NCBI RefSeq assembly: GCF_016025525.2
Contig: NZ_JACSGR010000004.1
Coordinates: 124,001-188,000 of the forward strand
DNA length: 64,000 nucleotides
Reading direction: 5' to 3'
From: Eikenella glucosivorans
GTDB taxonomy: Bacteria; Pseudomonadota; Gammaproteobacteria; Burkholderiales; Neisseriaceae
The notes under the pieces were generated by a model. It saw only the letters and a list, made by a program, of their open reading frames with translations. It was not told the DNA's origin and searched no databases. The first letter of the stretch is position 1, and each line of letters starts with the position of its first letter. The translations under genes and the position numbers were made by a program. Positions 8,179 to 16,627 of this stretch are shown piece after piece.

Positions 8179-9787
8179 GGCTACCTCCCATGTCAAAAGC
8201 ACGAACAGCACGCATGGCCGTTAAAATGGCTGCCACCGGCGCGGTGTAGGGGGTATCAGCAGTCTGCCACTCCAAGACCCTGTCTAGTAGGTACACCCGT
8301 TCGCCGATACCCATCGTACTGTATTCGTCCAAGATGTCGGCATCCTGATAGGCCGCTCGCACAGCTGAGGTTTTAGGCAGCATAAGGATAGGATTTTTTG
8401 CTTCCATAAAGGCACTGCCCATCAGCATATCTTGACCGGAAACACGGCACAAAAAGGCGAATACGTTACCTGCCTCTTCGTGTAGGTGGTCGATGGCGAA
8501 TACTGCCTGCGGGTTGGTCTGAGGGATATTTTGAAAATCAGGGTATTCGAGATAGAAGCTGTAAGGGAAAGCTTGGTGTCCGTGGAAGCAGTCTTCCAAT
8601 CCCACCATTGATAGCAGGCCGCGTACGGCGTGATGCAGGGCTTGAAGTGCTGTCTCACGGTTGGCATAGAGAGAAGTGGCGGCAGTTGCTATAGCCGAAC
8701 GGGCATCATGCCGTTGTGCCACCGCATCGAGCGGCTGCACAACGGTGGTAGTAGTATCCGGTGTGGTTGGCACGTTGGATACCGTCTCAGCCGGTTTGAC
8801 GGTATCTGCTGCTGTGACAGCAGATTTGATGGTATGGTTGTCACTTTCAGGTAGTCCCGAATTGGGAGTGGTTTTTGCAGCTTGTTGCCCCTGTATCTGT
8901 TGCAGTGCCATATCGCCAAATGTTTCAGCAAAACGCTGTTGCAGATAACGATTCAGGGAGGCTATATCCAGTTCCCGCGTCTCTGTACCACTCTGCTCGA
9001 TCGCCCATGCGCTCAGGTTGCTGCTCCAGAAACCATCTAACTGTGGAAGTGAGCCAATAGTTTTAAGGGCATCTTGGAATTGATTGTAAAGTTTGCGGAT
9101 ATCAAAGGTCTTGGGATTGGACAGATGCTGCGCCAGTATTCCTAGGTCATTGAGATGATCAGCAGCAAAGAACATCAATCCTAATGTTTTGTAAGATAAT
9201 GACAATCCATGTGTTAGAAAGAGCTGTTCCAACTCACGCAGACTGAGCCGTTTCTCACTTTCAGCCTGAAACATTCCCCGTATCGCGACATAGGCCTGTG
9301 CCTTGTCCCAAAAGCACATCTCCGCACGTTGTTCGTTCTCGATCAGATGGGCAATCTGAATATCAGCTTCCGAGGTGTATTCGGCAAAGATTGCCGGGAT
9401 GACGGCGAAACGCTCGTCGCCGGTTTCGGCAAATAGTTCCTGTACAATTTTAAGACGGGTGTTGCCGCCCTGAGCCAGCACGAAGCGGCTGTCGCCGGGG
9501 CGGCGGGTAATATGTACCGGCTGCTGCACGCCGGTTTCGCGGATGGACTGTTTGATGTGACCGTATTGCTCCGGGTCATGGTGGATACGCGGGTTTTTAT
9601 CGAAGAAATCGATTTCGTGTATTGATACATTCATAAACAGCCCAGGAAACACATCGTCCTTGGGCGCAATGTCCATTCCAGTTTGTGCTGGAGGAGCGAC
9701 TAGCAGGCTGGCGAATGCAGTTTCGGCATTCAGCTGCAATTTCGGCCCAGTACGTTTTATTGTGCCAGAACGGTTGCTGCTACTCAT
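8171..9787 (-). CDS. parB: ParB-family partition protein of the conjugative element (TIGR03764-like)
   Basis: 538 residues. The ParB/Srx N-terminal domain spans about residues 50-160: DFFDKNPRIHHDPEQYGHIKQSIRETGVQQPVHI, followed by FVLAQGGNTRLKIVQEL, where GGNTR replaces the classical GERR box. A helix-turn-helix follows (SLRELEQLFLTHGLSLSYKTL). A Thr/Pro-rich linker at about residues 320-360 leads to a separate C-terminal domain. It would bind element-borne partition sites and stabilise the excised or integrated element together with ParA. It overlaps parA by 4 bp. Confidence 0.9.
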   Translation of the reverse strand: MSSSNRSGTIKRTGPKLQLNAETAFASLLVAPPAQTGMDIAPKDDVFPGLFMNVSIHEIDFFDKNPRIHHDPEQYGHIKQSIRETGVQQPVHITRRPGDSRFVLAQGGNTRLKIVQELFAETGDERFAVIPAIFAEYTSEADIQIAHLIENEQRAEMCFWDKAQAYVAIRGMFQAESEKRLSLRELEQLFLTHGLSLSYKTLGLMFFAADHLNDLGILAQHLSNPKTFDIRKLYNQFQDALKTIGSLPQLDGFWSSNLSAWAIEQSGTETRELDIASLNRYLQQRFAETFGDMALQQIQGQQAAKTTPNSGLPESDNHTIKSAVTAADTVKPAETVSNVPTTPDTTTTVVQPLDAVAQRHDARSAIATAATSLYANRETALQALHHAVRGLLSMVGLEDCFHGHQAFPYSFYLEYPDFQNIPQTNPQAVFAIDHLHEEAGNVFAFLCRVSGQDMLMGSAFMEAKNPILMLPKTSAVRAAYQDADILDEYSTMGIGERVYLLDRVLEWQTADTPYTAPVAAILTAMRAVRAFDMGGSHA

Positions 9788-10704
9788 GATCGCACCTCTG
9801 CTGACATATTATCCGTACCGGTATCGGCTGCTGTTTCTTCAGGCAACAGATTTTCCAGATGTTCGCCGAACAGATGACATTCCACCTGCTGTTCTTGAAT
9901 CGGCGGGAACAGTTCGTATACCAACCGAATCATCTGTTGGCGGGCAGATTCCGATTTGCCCGAATGCTTCCATTCGTGGCAATGCACTGGAATTCGCAGC
10001 GTGGCTGCTTCTTTGTAGGCTTTGGCATAGGGGATTTCTAAAGGCAGTAGCTGTTTTTTACCGTCCAAGCTCTGGTTGAAATAGGCCTTGATGCCCTCGG
10101 TAATGATGCGCGCATCTTTAGTGCGGTCGCGGGCATAAATCAACGCCCGCAGCGGTGGAATCGGCAAGTTCATCACCGCGCCATGCGCCAGCCGATCTAA
10201 AGCTTCTTGTGTGCCTGAAACGAATTCCCGCGCACTCAGTGTTTCCGGCATGATCGGCGAGAGCAGCAGGTTGGCAGCAAAGCAGGCTGCATCCTGAATC
10301 ACGCCGACCGAGCCTTTGGTGTCAATTAACACTGCGTCGTAATTCTCGGCAATGCAGGGGTGCACCAGCTTGCTGCGCAGCAGGAAGGCTCGGTCGGGGC
10401 GGTTCTGCACCTTGTTTTGCACGTCGTCACGGATATTGTTGGACAGGACAATGTCCAGATTGGGATAAACCGTATTGGAGATGGTCGATTGAATGACGGA
10501 TTCGTCGTTTTTACCCAACAAGAGTTCTACTACACCGTTTGGTGCACGGTAGTGTATTGGGTAGAATTTGCTGAGCGATGCTTGGGTATCAGTGTCGATC
10601 ATCAACACTCTGAACCCCATATCGGCCAGCACAGCCGACAAATTGGCGGTTACAGTTGTCTTACCAATGCCACCTTTGGTAGAGACTACAGTTAAAATTA
10701 CCAT
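9784..10704 (-). CDS. parA: ParA-family partition ATPase of the conjugative element
   Basis: 306 residues. The deviant Walker A motif KGGIGKT is at residues 10-16, with MIDTDTQASLSKFY (switch) and YDAVLIDTKGSVGVIQDAA (Walker B region). It is the first gene of the coupled operon parA-parB-DUF2857-winged helix-STY4528. The ribosome binding site is AAAAGGA upstream of the ATG. ParA proteins of this kind mark one end of SPI-7/PFGI-1/GGI-like elements, so the chromosome junction should lie just to its right. It drives partition and in related elements helps maintain the excised circle. Confidence 0.93.
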   Translation of the reverse strand: MVILTVVSTKGGIGKTTVTANLSAVLADMGFRVLMIDTDTQASLSKFYPIHYRAPNGVVELLLGKNDESVIQSTISNTVYPNLDIVLSNNIRDDVQNKVQNRPDRAFLLRSKLVHPCIAENYDAVLIDTKGSVGVIQDAACFAANLLLSPIMPETLSAREFVSGTQEALDRLAHGAVMNLPIPPLRALIYARDRTKDARIITEGIKAYFNQSLDGKKQLLPLEIPYAKAYKEAATLRIPVHCHEWKHSGKSESARQQMIRLVYELFPPIQEQQVECHLFGEHLENLLPEETAADTGTDNMSAEVRS

Positions 10705-10951
10705 AGCAAATATCCTTTTCTATCAAAAGCATATTCGCTTGAGGACAGTTAAAACCTATCGCACCGCATCTATTGAACTTACGGAAAATGATGTTTCGGC
10801 GCAGCCAAAGCCGAGTTTCTGCGAAGCTAAAAAATTTCTTCACCATCCCGCCGCAGGCATGACCGCCACCTGCCCTTGCACTATAATCCCCCACTTTCCG
10901 GCCGCATGCGCTGCCCCTCCTAATTCCCATCAAACCACAGAAAGCTCCACC
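10705..10951. other. junction between the conjugative element and the chromosome
   Basis: The chromosomal repeat motif (TTTCTGCGAAGCTAAAA, seen also at several intergenic sites further right) begins by about 10817, so the element end lies between 10705 and roughly 10795. No tRNA, direct repeat or clear dif-like site could be recognised here. The other att site is outside the window. Confidence 0.45.
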
Positions 10952-11959
10952 ATGAAAAAACGAGTCCTCACCGGCGTGACCACCACCGGCATCCCCCACC
11001 TCGGCAACTACGTCGGCGCCATCCGCCCCGCCATTGCCGCCGCCGCCGACCCCGCCGCCGAATCCTTCCTCTTCCTCGCCGACTACCACGGCATCATCAA
11101 ATGCCACGACCCCGAAGTTATCCACGCTTCCACCCAAGCCGTAGCCGCCACCTGGCTTGCCTGCGGCCTCGACCCCGAGCGCACCACCTTCTACCGCCAA
11201 AGCGACATCCCCGAAGTGCCCGAACTCAACTGGATACTCACCTGCATCACCGCCAAAGGCCTGATGAACCGCGCCCACGCCTACAAAGCCGCCGTACAGG
11301 CCAACCTCGACGCCGGCCAAACCGACCAAGACCACGGCGTGGAAATGGGCCTCTACAGCTACCCCATCCTCATGAGCGCCGACATCCTCATGTTCAACGC
11401 CCACGAAGTGCCCGTGGGCCGCGACCAAATCCAGCACGTGGAAATGACCCGCGACATCGCTCAGCGCTTCAATCACCGCTTCAAAGAACTGTTTGTGCTG
11501 CCCGAAGCCAAAGTAGACGACAACGTCGAGCTCCTCGTCGGCCTCGACGGGCGCAAGATGAGCAAAAGCTACGGCAACACCATCCCCCTGTTTGAAGGCG
11601 AGAAAAAGCTGCAAAAAGCCGTGAACAAAATCATCACCAACCTCAAAGAACCTGGTGAGCCCAAAAGCCCCGATGAGAGCCCCTTGTTCGACATCTACAA
11701 AGCCTTCGCCACCCCCGCCGAAACCGCCGAATTCACCCAAATGCTCGCCGACGGCCTAGCTTGGGGCGAAGCCAAAAAACTGCTCGGCGCCAAGCTCAAC
11801 GCCGAGCTTGCACCCAAACGCGAACGCTTCCACGAGCTCACTGCCCACCCCGCGCAAATCGAAGACATCCTGCAGGCCGGCGCCGCTAAAGCCCGCAAAC
11901 AAGCCCGCGAGCTGCTCGATCAAGTGCGCGACGCCGTGGGCATCCGCGCATTGCGCTAA
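10952..11959 (+). CDS. trpS: tryptophanyl-tRNA synthetase
   Basis: 335 residues, normal for bacterial TrpRS. It charges tRNA-Trp with tryptophan in the cytoplasm. The class I signature HIGH appears as PHLGNY at residue 16, and KMSKS is exact at residues 202-206 (GRKMSKSYGN). The frame is open far upstream, but MKKRVLTGVTTTGIPHLGNY is the natural N-terminus and starts at the ATG at 10952. A long palindromic uptake-sequence terminator follows at 11983-12025. It stands alone, facing pyrD. Confidence 0.97.
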   Translation: MKKRVLTGVTTTGIPHLGNYVGAIRPAIAAAADPAAESFLFLADYHGIIKCHDPEVIHASTQAVAATWLACGLDPERTTFYRQSDIPEVPELNWILTCITAKGLMNRAHAYKAAVQANLDAGQTDQDHGVEMGLYSYPILMSADILMFNAHEVPVGRDQIQHVEMTRDIAQRFNHRFKELFVLPEAKVDDNVELLVGLDGRKMSKSYGNTIPLFEGEKKLQKAVNKIITNLKEPGEPKSPDESPLFDIYKAFATPAETAEFTQMLADGLAWGEAKKLLGAKLNAELAPKRERFHELTAHPAQIEDILQAGAAKARKQARELLDQVRDAVGIRALR

Positions 11960-11982
11960 TCTGCATAATCATTTGGTGCGAA

Positions 11983-12025
11983 ACGACAAAAGGCTACCTG
12001 AAATTTTCAGGTAGCCTTTTGTCGT
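11983..12025. terminator. bidirectional terminator built from two uptake sequences
   Basis: Two perfect 21-bp arms around a single T contain AGGCTACCTGAAA and its complement, flanked by A- and T-rich ends that extend to TTTTGTCGT. It lies between the convergent genes trpS and pyrD and would terminate both. Confidence 0.9.
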
Positions 12026-12043
12026 TGCAACGGCGGCTTGGGT

Positions 12044-12979
12044 TTAGCCGAGGTATTTCAATTTGCCGCGGAAGTCTTCCAGGGTTTCGTAGCCTTTTTC
12101 GGCCATGATGGCTTGGAGTTCTTCGGTGATGCGGGCGAAGGCGGCGATGCCTTCTTTGTGCAGGGTGGTGCCGATTTGCACCATGCTGGCGCCGCAGAGG
12201 ATGTGTTCGAAGGCATCGCGGCCGGTGAGCACGCCGCCGGTGCCGATGATTTGGATGGCGGGGTTGAGCCGCTGGTAGAAGGCGTGCACGTTGGCCAGCG
12301 CGGTGGGCTTGATGTATTCGCCGCCGATGCCGCCGAAGCCGTTTTTGGGGCGGATGATGACGGTTTCGTCTTCTATATAGAGGCCGTTGCCGATGGAGTT
12401 GACGCAGTTGACGAATTTGATGGGGAATTTATTGAAGATGGCGGCGGCCTGGTCGAAGTGGACGATGTCGAAATAGGGGGGCAGTTTGAGGCCGAGGGGT
12501 TTGCTGAAATAGGCAAACACTTCGCTGAGGAGTTTTTCCGTGGTGTCGAAATCGTAGGCGATTTGGGGTTTGCCGGGCACGTTGGGGCAGGAGAGGTTGA
12601 GCTCGGTGAGGCCGGTGAAGCCGCTTGCCTGCACTTGGCGCAGGAGGGTGTGGGTTTCGTTGGGCGACATGCCGACGAGGGAGAGGAAGAAGGTGCGCTC
12701 GGGCTCGCGGTTTTGCAGGTCGAGCAGGTAGTCGAGGTAGTAGGCGAGGCCGTGGTTGGGCAGGCCCATGGAGTTGATGCTGCCCAGGGGTACGTTGCGG
12801 TAGCGCGGCTCGGGGTTGCCGGCGCGGGGCTCGAGGGTGGCGGTTTTGGTGACGAAGCTGCCGGCGGCGGAGTTTTTCACTTCTTCGAGCTCGGCGATGG
12901 TCATGCAGGCGACGCCGGCGGCGTTCATCAGGCAGTTGTTAAACTGAAAGCCGGCGATTTGGGTTTGTGTGCTGGGCAT
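12044..12979 (-). CDS. pyrD: dihydroorotate dehydrogenase, class 1A (fumarate-type)
   Basis: 311 residues. It oxidises dihydroorotate to orotate in pyrimidine synthesis. NLSCPNVPGKPQIAYDF (catalytic Cys131), LGLKLPPYFDIVHFD and GFGGIGGEYIKPTALANV are typical of the soluble, fumarate-using class 1A enzymes known from Lactococcus and trypanosomes. No N-terminal membrane helix is present, unlike class 2 quinone-linked enzymes. The ATG at 12979 follows AAGGAG. No partner subunit gene (pyrK) is adjacent, which fits class 1A rather than 1B. Confidence 0.94.
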   Translation of the reverse strand: MPSTQTQIAGFQFNNCLMNAAGVACMTIAELEEVKNSAAGSFVTKTATLEPRAGNPEPRYRNVPLGSINSMGLPNHGLAYYLDYLLDLQNREPERTFFLSLVGMSPNETHTLLRQVQASGFTGLTELNLSCPNVPGKPQIAYDFDTTEKLLSEVFAYFSKPLGLKLPPYFDIVHFDQAAAIFNKFPIKFVNCVNSIGNGLYIEDETVIIRPKNGFGGIGGEYIKPTALANVHAFYQRLNPAIQIIGTGGVLTGRDAFEHILCGASMVQIGTTLHKEGIAAFARITEELQAIMAEKGYETLEDFRGKLKYLG

Positions 12980-13636
12980 GGGTGCTCCTTGGGTTGGTGG
13001 CGGGACGCCCGGTATTGTACCTGAACGGCGGGGGCTTGGCTTGCGGCAGGGCAAGGGAAAGGCTACCTGAAAATTTTAGCTTCGCAGAAACTCAGCCTTG
13101 GCTGCACCAAGACATCGTTTTAGCAAAACTCGCTTTGCTCGTTTTCAGGTAGCCTTTCGATGGTATTTTTGGGTTGAGATAAATGTTTTTCAGGTAGCCT
13201 TTCCTGCTTGCACTCCGTTCACCTTTGCGCCTTATGCCGGCGCGGGCACTTCCTTTCTCTTTGCTTCGCCAAAGAAAGGAAGCAAAGAAAGGCGACTGCG
13301 GGCACAGGTTTGGCTTCGCCAAACTTCCCTCACTCCGCGCGGTTTTTCGGGCGGGCCCGAACTTGCGGCTACGCCGCTTCGGACAGGGCGTGCCCTTGTT
13401 CCCCGAAAAACCGCGCTCCGTTCGGCTGCGCCAGCAGGGTGGCGAAGGATTGCGCGTTTGTGGTGAAAGTTCTGTTTGGAGTTTGCGGATGGCAAAGGCT
13501 ACCTGAAAATTAGTTTTAGCTTCGCAGAAACTCAGCCTTGGCTGCGCCAAGACATCGTTTTAGCTTTGCAGAAACTCCGCTTCCTTCGGAAGCTCCGTTT
13601 TCAGGTAGCCTTGATTGCGGGAAAACGGCACGGGCG
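12980..13636. repeat. 657-bp intergenic repeat region with uptake sequences
   Basis: Uptake sequences in both orientations lie near 13061, 13143, 13189, 13496 and 13600. Between them are two copies of a companion motif (AGCTTCGCAGAAACTCAGCC, near 13077 and 13519) with GACATCGTTTTAGC following. A hairpin-rich block at about 13240-13300 is built on CTTTCTTTG/CAAAGAAAG. Open frames across this block translate to repetitive basic peptides in several frames, and none looks like a gene. Confidence 0.7.
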
Positions 13637-14527
13637 TTATTGCAGCTGCTGCCCGGTCATGGCTTCGATTTCCATGCCGAACAGGCTTTGGATGTCGGTT
13701 TCATCGAACACGTATTTTTCGCCGCAGAAGTCGCAGTCGATGGCGATGCTGCCTTGTTCGGCCACGATGCCGCCCACTTCCTGCCCGCCTAGGAGCAGGA
13801 GCATGTCGCTCACTTTGCCGCGCGAGCAGGTGCAGGCGAATTCGAGGGCTTCGGGCTCGAATACGCGCGGCGGGGTTTCGTGGAAGAGGCGGTAGAGCAG
13901 GTGCTGGGCATCCAGATCGAGCAGCTCTTGGGCGGTGAGGGTGTCGGCGAGGGTGGTGTAGTGTGCCCAAGCGTCGGCATCGATTTGTTTTTCAGGCAGC
14001 CTTTGCAGCAGCAGCCCGCCCACGGCGTGCTCGGAGGCGGCGAGGGTGATGTGGGTGTCGAGCTGTTCGGAGCGGCGCATGTAGGCGGTGAGCATGTCGG
14101 CGATGCTGCCGCCTTCGAGGGGGACGATGCCTTGCCAGGGCTCGCCGTCGTAGGGCTGGAGAGTGATGCCGAAGATGGCGTTTTCGCCGAGCAGCTCGGT
14201 GAGGCTGCGGCCGTCGGTCAGGTTGGCCTGTTCGTTCCAGCGGGCGGTGGCGCGGCAGCTGTGGTTGGAGTCGGTTTCGGCCACCAGCATTTTGAGGTCG
14301 CCTTGGCCTTGGATTTGCAAGATCAGCTTGCCGGGCAGCTTGAGGTTGCTGGAAAGTAGGGCGCCGGCGGCAAGCAGCTCGCCCAGCGCGCTTTGGATAA
14401 CGGCGGGGTAGTGTTTGCGCTGCACGATGTGCTGCCATACGCTTTGCAGGTGGACATGCAGGCCGCGTATGGGCTGGTCGTCGAAAATAAAGCGGGTGCG
14501 CAGGTTGGCGGCGGGATGGGTGTTCAT
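13637..14527 (-). CDS. hslO: redox-regulated chaperone Hsp33
   Basis: 296 residues, standard for Hsp33. It is a cytoplasmic holdase activated by oxidation. The zinc-binding cysteines are C232 and C234 (CTC) and C265 and C268 (CDFC) at the C-terminus, all present. The ATG at 14527 follows AAGGAAA. A variant uptake sequence (AGGCTGCCTGAA, complement strand) codes for LQRLPEK at residues 174-180, so the gene tolerates an uptake motif inside a loop. Confidence 0.96.
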   Translation of the reverse strand: MNTHPAANLRTRFIFDDQPIRGLHVHLQSVWQHIVQRKHYPAVIQSALGELLAAGALLSSNLKLPGKLILQIQGQGDLKMLVAETDSNHSCRATARWNEQANLTDGRSLTELLGENAIFGITLQPYDGEPWQGIVPLEGGSIADMLTAYMRRSEQLDTHITLAASEHAVGGLLLQRLPEKQIDADAWAHYTTLADTLTAQELLDLDAQHLLYRLFHETPPRVFEPEALEFACTCSRGKVSDMLLLLGGQEVGGIVAEQGSIAIDCDFCGEKYVFDETDIQSLFGMEIEAMTGQQLQ

Positions 14528-14647
14528 GAGGTTTCCTTGTTTATTATTCGGCTTGGGCTGCAATATGGTTGCCGGCGGTGGAATATCAAGTTTCAGGTAG
14601 CCTGAAATCGGTTAGAATATGCGCCAACCGTTTATTAGGAGATACGC

Positions 14648-15649
14648 ATGACCATCATCGTTACCGGCGCTGCCGGCTTCATCGGCAGCAACATCGTGCA
14701 CGCGCTCAACCGGCGCGGCATCACCGACATCATCGCGGTGGACAACCTCAGCCGCGCCGACAAATTCCGCAACCTGGTGCACGCCGACATCGCCCATTAC
14801 CTCGACAAACACGAATTCATCCGCCAAGTGCGCGCCCACCAAATCAACGGCGACAGCATCGAAGCCATCTTCCACCAGGGCGCCTGCTCCGACACCATGT
14901 GCCACGACGGGGTGTATATGATGGACAACAACTACCAATACACGCTCGACCTGCTCGACTGGTGCCAAGACGAACGCATCCGCTTCATCCACGCCTCCTC
15001 CGCCGCCGTATACGGCAAAGGCCAAACCTTCCGCGAACAGCGCGAGCTCGAAGCCCCGCTCAATATATACGGCTATTCCAAATTCCTGTTCGACCAAGTA
15101 TTGCGCCGCCGCCTGGCGCAGGGGCTGCACAGCCAGGTGGTCGCCCTGCGCTATTTCAACGTGTACGGCCGGCAGGAGCAGCACAAAGGCCGCATGGCCT
15201 CCGTGGCCTTCCACCATTTCCACGAATACCGCGAGCACGGCCGCGTGACCCTCTTCGGCAGCTACGACGGCTACCCCGCCGGCGCGCAAAGCCGCGACTT
15301 CATCAGCGTGGAAGACGTGGCCAAAGTCAACCTCTTTTTCTACGACCACCCCGACATCTCCGGCATCTTCAACTGCGGCACCGGGCGCAGCCAAACCTTC
15401 AACGAGCTGGCCGCCGCCACCGTAAACGCCTGCCGCGCCCGCGAAGGCCAGCCCGAGCTGCCGCTGGAAGAATTGGTGGCGCAAGGGCTGATCGTGTATA
15501 GCGACTTCCCCGAGGCGCTCAAAGGCAAATACCAAAGCTTCACCCAGGCCGACATCAGCGCCCTGCGCGATGCCGGCTATGCCGAAGCATTTTATGACGT
15601 GGCCGCCGGCGTGCGCCGCTATGTGGATTGGCTGGCCGAGCAGGATTAA
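14648..15649 (+). CDS. hldD: ADP-L-glycero-D-manno-heptose 6-epimerase
   Basis: 333 residues, short-chain dehydrogenase/epimerase fold. GAAGFIGSN at residues 7-15 binds NADP. The SSAAVYG and YGYSK motifs form the active site. The sequence NLSRADKFRNLVHADIAHYLDK and the RYFNVYGRQEQHKGRMASV stretch are specific for HldD/RfaD. It makes the heptose donor for the lipooligosaccharide inner core. An AGGAG site precedes the ATG, and TAGAAT at 14613-14618 is a possible -10 box. Confidence 0.97.
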   Translation: MTIIVTGAAGFIGSNIVHALNRRGITDIIAVDNLSRADKFRNLVHADIAHYLDKHEFIRQVRAHQINGDSIEAIFHQGACSDTMCHDGVYMMDNNYQYTLDLLDWCQDERIRFIHASSAAVYGKGQTFREQRELEAPLNIYGYSKFLFDQVLRRRLAQGLHSQVVALRYFNVYGRQEQHKGRMASVAFHHFHEYREHGRVTLFGSYDGYPAGAQSRDFISVEDVAKVNLFFYDHPDISGIFNCGTGRSQTFNELAAATVNACRAREGQPELPLEELVAQGLIVYSDFPEALKGKYQSFTQADISALRDAGYAEAFYDVAAGVRRYVDWLAEQD

Positions 15650-16045
15650 GGGCCGCCGTTTGGTTTTAACTGCGCGGCAATTCAGGTTTTCAGGTAGCCT
15701 TGAACGGCATCCGGGCTGCCTGAAAGCTTGTGCCGGATTATTTTCAGGTAGCCTTTGGTGCGCAAAAGGCTACCTGAAAAACTTTCTGGCGCGGCGGAGA
15801 TGGGTTTCGTATGAAAAGCGGGCGGTTTCGGCCGGCAAAGTGCGGGCAAGCAGCCTGCGCCCCGTTGGCGGTTTGTGCCGATTGATTATTTTCAGGTAGC
15901 CTCAGCGCATAGGTGGGCTGGCTGCAAACGCAACCCCCGGCCAAATTGAACCCATTTTGATTTACCCGCTGGTTCGGCGCGCGGAGCAGGCGTATCATCT
16001 CAAGACCGGCCGTCGGCCAACCCCCGTAAACGAAAGGAGAAAGAC
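15650..16045. other. intergenic spacer with uptake sequences and one copy of a 70-bp repeat
   Basis: Uptake sequences lie at 15687-15701, 15741-15756 (paired with 15764-15780 as a hairpin) and 15889-15902. The stretch 15834-15903 is repeated at 16628-16697 on the other side of the following GNAT gene. No gene is seen. Confidence 0.6.
15834..15903. repeat. 70-bp direct repeat, left copy flanking a GNAT gene
   Basis: It begins GGCAAA, contains GCAGCCTGCGC and CCGTTGG, and ends with TTTTCAGGTAGCC. The right copy at 16628-16697 has the same length and order with scattered differences. Confidence 0.65.
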
Positions 16046-16483
16046 ATGATCCGTGCCGCCACCCTGACAGACCTGGATGCCTTAACCGAACTGTTTGCCG
16101 CCTACCTGGTGTTTTACCAAGTGGAATCGCAGCCCGAAAAAGCCCGCGCCTTCCTCAGGCAGCGGCTGGAAAACGGCGATTCGCGGCTCTACCTGTGCGA
16201 AGAAAACGGGCAGGCGGTGGGCTTTATGCAGCTCTACCCGTTGTTTGATTCGCTGGCGCTCAAGCCCTTGTGGATGCTGAACGATTTGTTTGTGCGCCCA
16301 GAATGCCGCAACCACGGCTGCGGCGCCAAGCTGATTGCCGAAGCCAAACGCCTGGCGCAGGATACCGGCGCTGCCGGCGTGATTCTGGACACCGCCAAAA
16401 CCAACGCCCCGGGCAACGCGCTCTATCCGAAAACCGGCTTCCACCGGATTGAGGATTTCAACTTCTACCGGCTGGATGTGTAA
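16046..16483 (+). CDS. GNAT-family N-acetyltransferase
   Basis: 145 residues with the GNAT core: QAVGFMQLYPLF (strand 4), WMLNDLFVRPECRNHGCGAKLIAEAKRLA (acetyl-CoA site, here RNHGCG in place of the usual R/Q-x-x-G-x-G/A), and NALYPKTGFHRIEDFNFYRL at the C-terminus. The final YPKTGF motif is typical of small acetyltransferases acting on amines. The substrate cannot be told from sequence. AAAGGAG lies upstream of the ATG. The gene sits alone between two copies of a 70-bp repeat. Confidence 0.85.
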   Translation: MIRAATLTDLDALTELFAAYLVFYQVESQPEKARAFLRQRLENGDSRLYLCEENGQAVGFMQLYPLFDSLALKPLWMLNDLFVRPECRNHGCGAKLIAEAKRLAQDTGAAGVILDTAKTNAPGNALYPKTGFHRIEDFNFYRLDV

Positions 16484-16500
16484 ATACGCCGGATTATAGG

Positions 16501-16540
16501 TTTTCAGGTAGCCTCTAAGCGCTCAGAGGCTACCTGAAAA
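16501..16540. terminator. uptake-sequence hairpin downstream of the GNAT gene
   Basis: TTTTCAGGTAGCCTC and GAGGCTACCTGAAAA are 15-bp complementary arms around a 10-base loop, placed 18 bp after the stop codon. Confidence 0.75.
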
Positions 16541-16627
16541 ACATTCGGGTACGCCGAAGGGGTTCACCGAATGCGGCTCAGGCGCTTGCCTGCAAAGGGC
16601 AAATGGGCTGCCGTTGCGTTTGGGTTT

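Noticed and set aside
10705..10951. dif-like or tRNA-type attachment site
   Set aside because: No sequence with the expected XerC/XerD half-sites or a tRNA 3' end could be recognised, so no att feature is listed.
10661..11740. 359-residue open frame on the minus strand opposite trpS, Gly/Val/Phe-rich
   Set aside because: It mirrors the codon pattern of trpS on the other strand; GC-rich genes give long empty antisense frames. No motif is seen.
12038..13024. 328-residue plus-strand frame over pyrD
   Set aside because: Antisense shadow of a gene with clear class 1A dehydrogenase motifs.
13092..13550. 152-residue basic protein-like frame
   Set aside because: Translated intergenic repeats and uptake sequences; several frames are open at once and there is no ribosome binding site.
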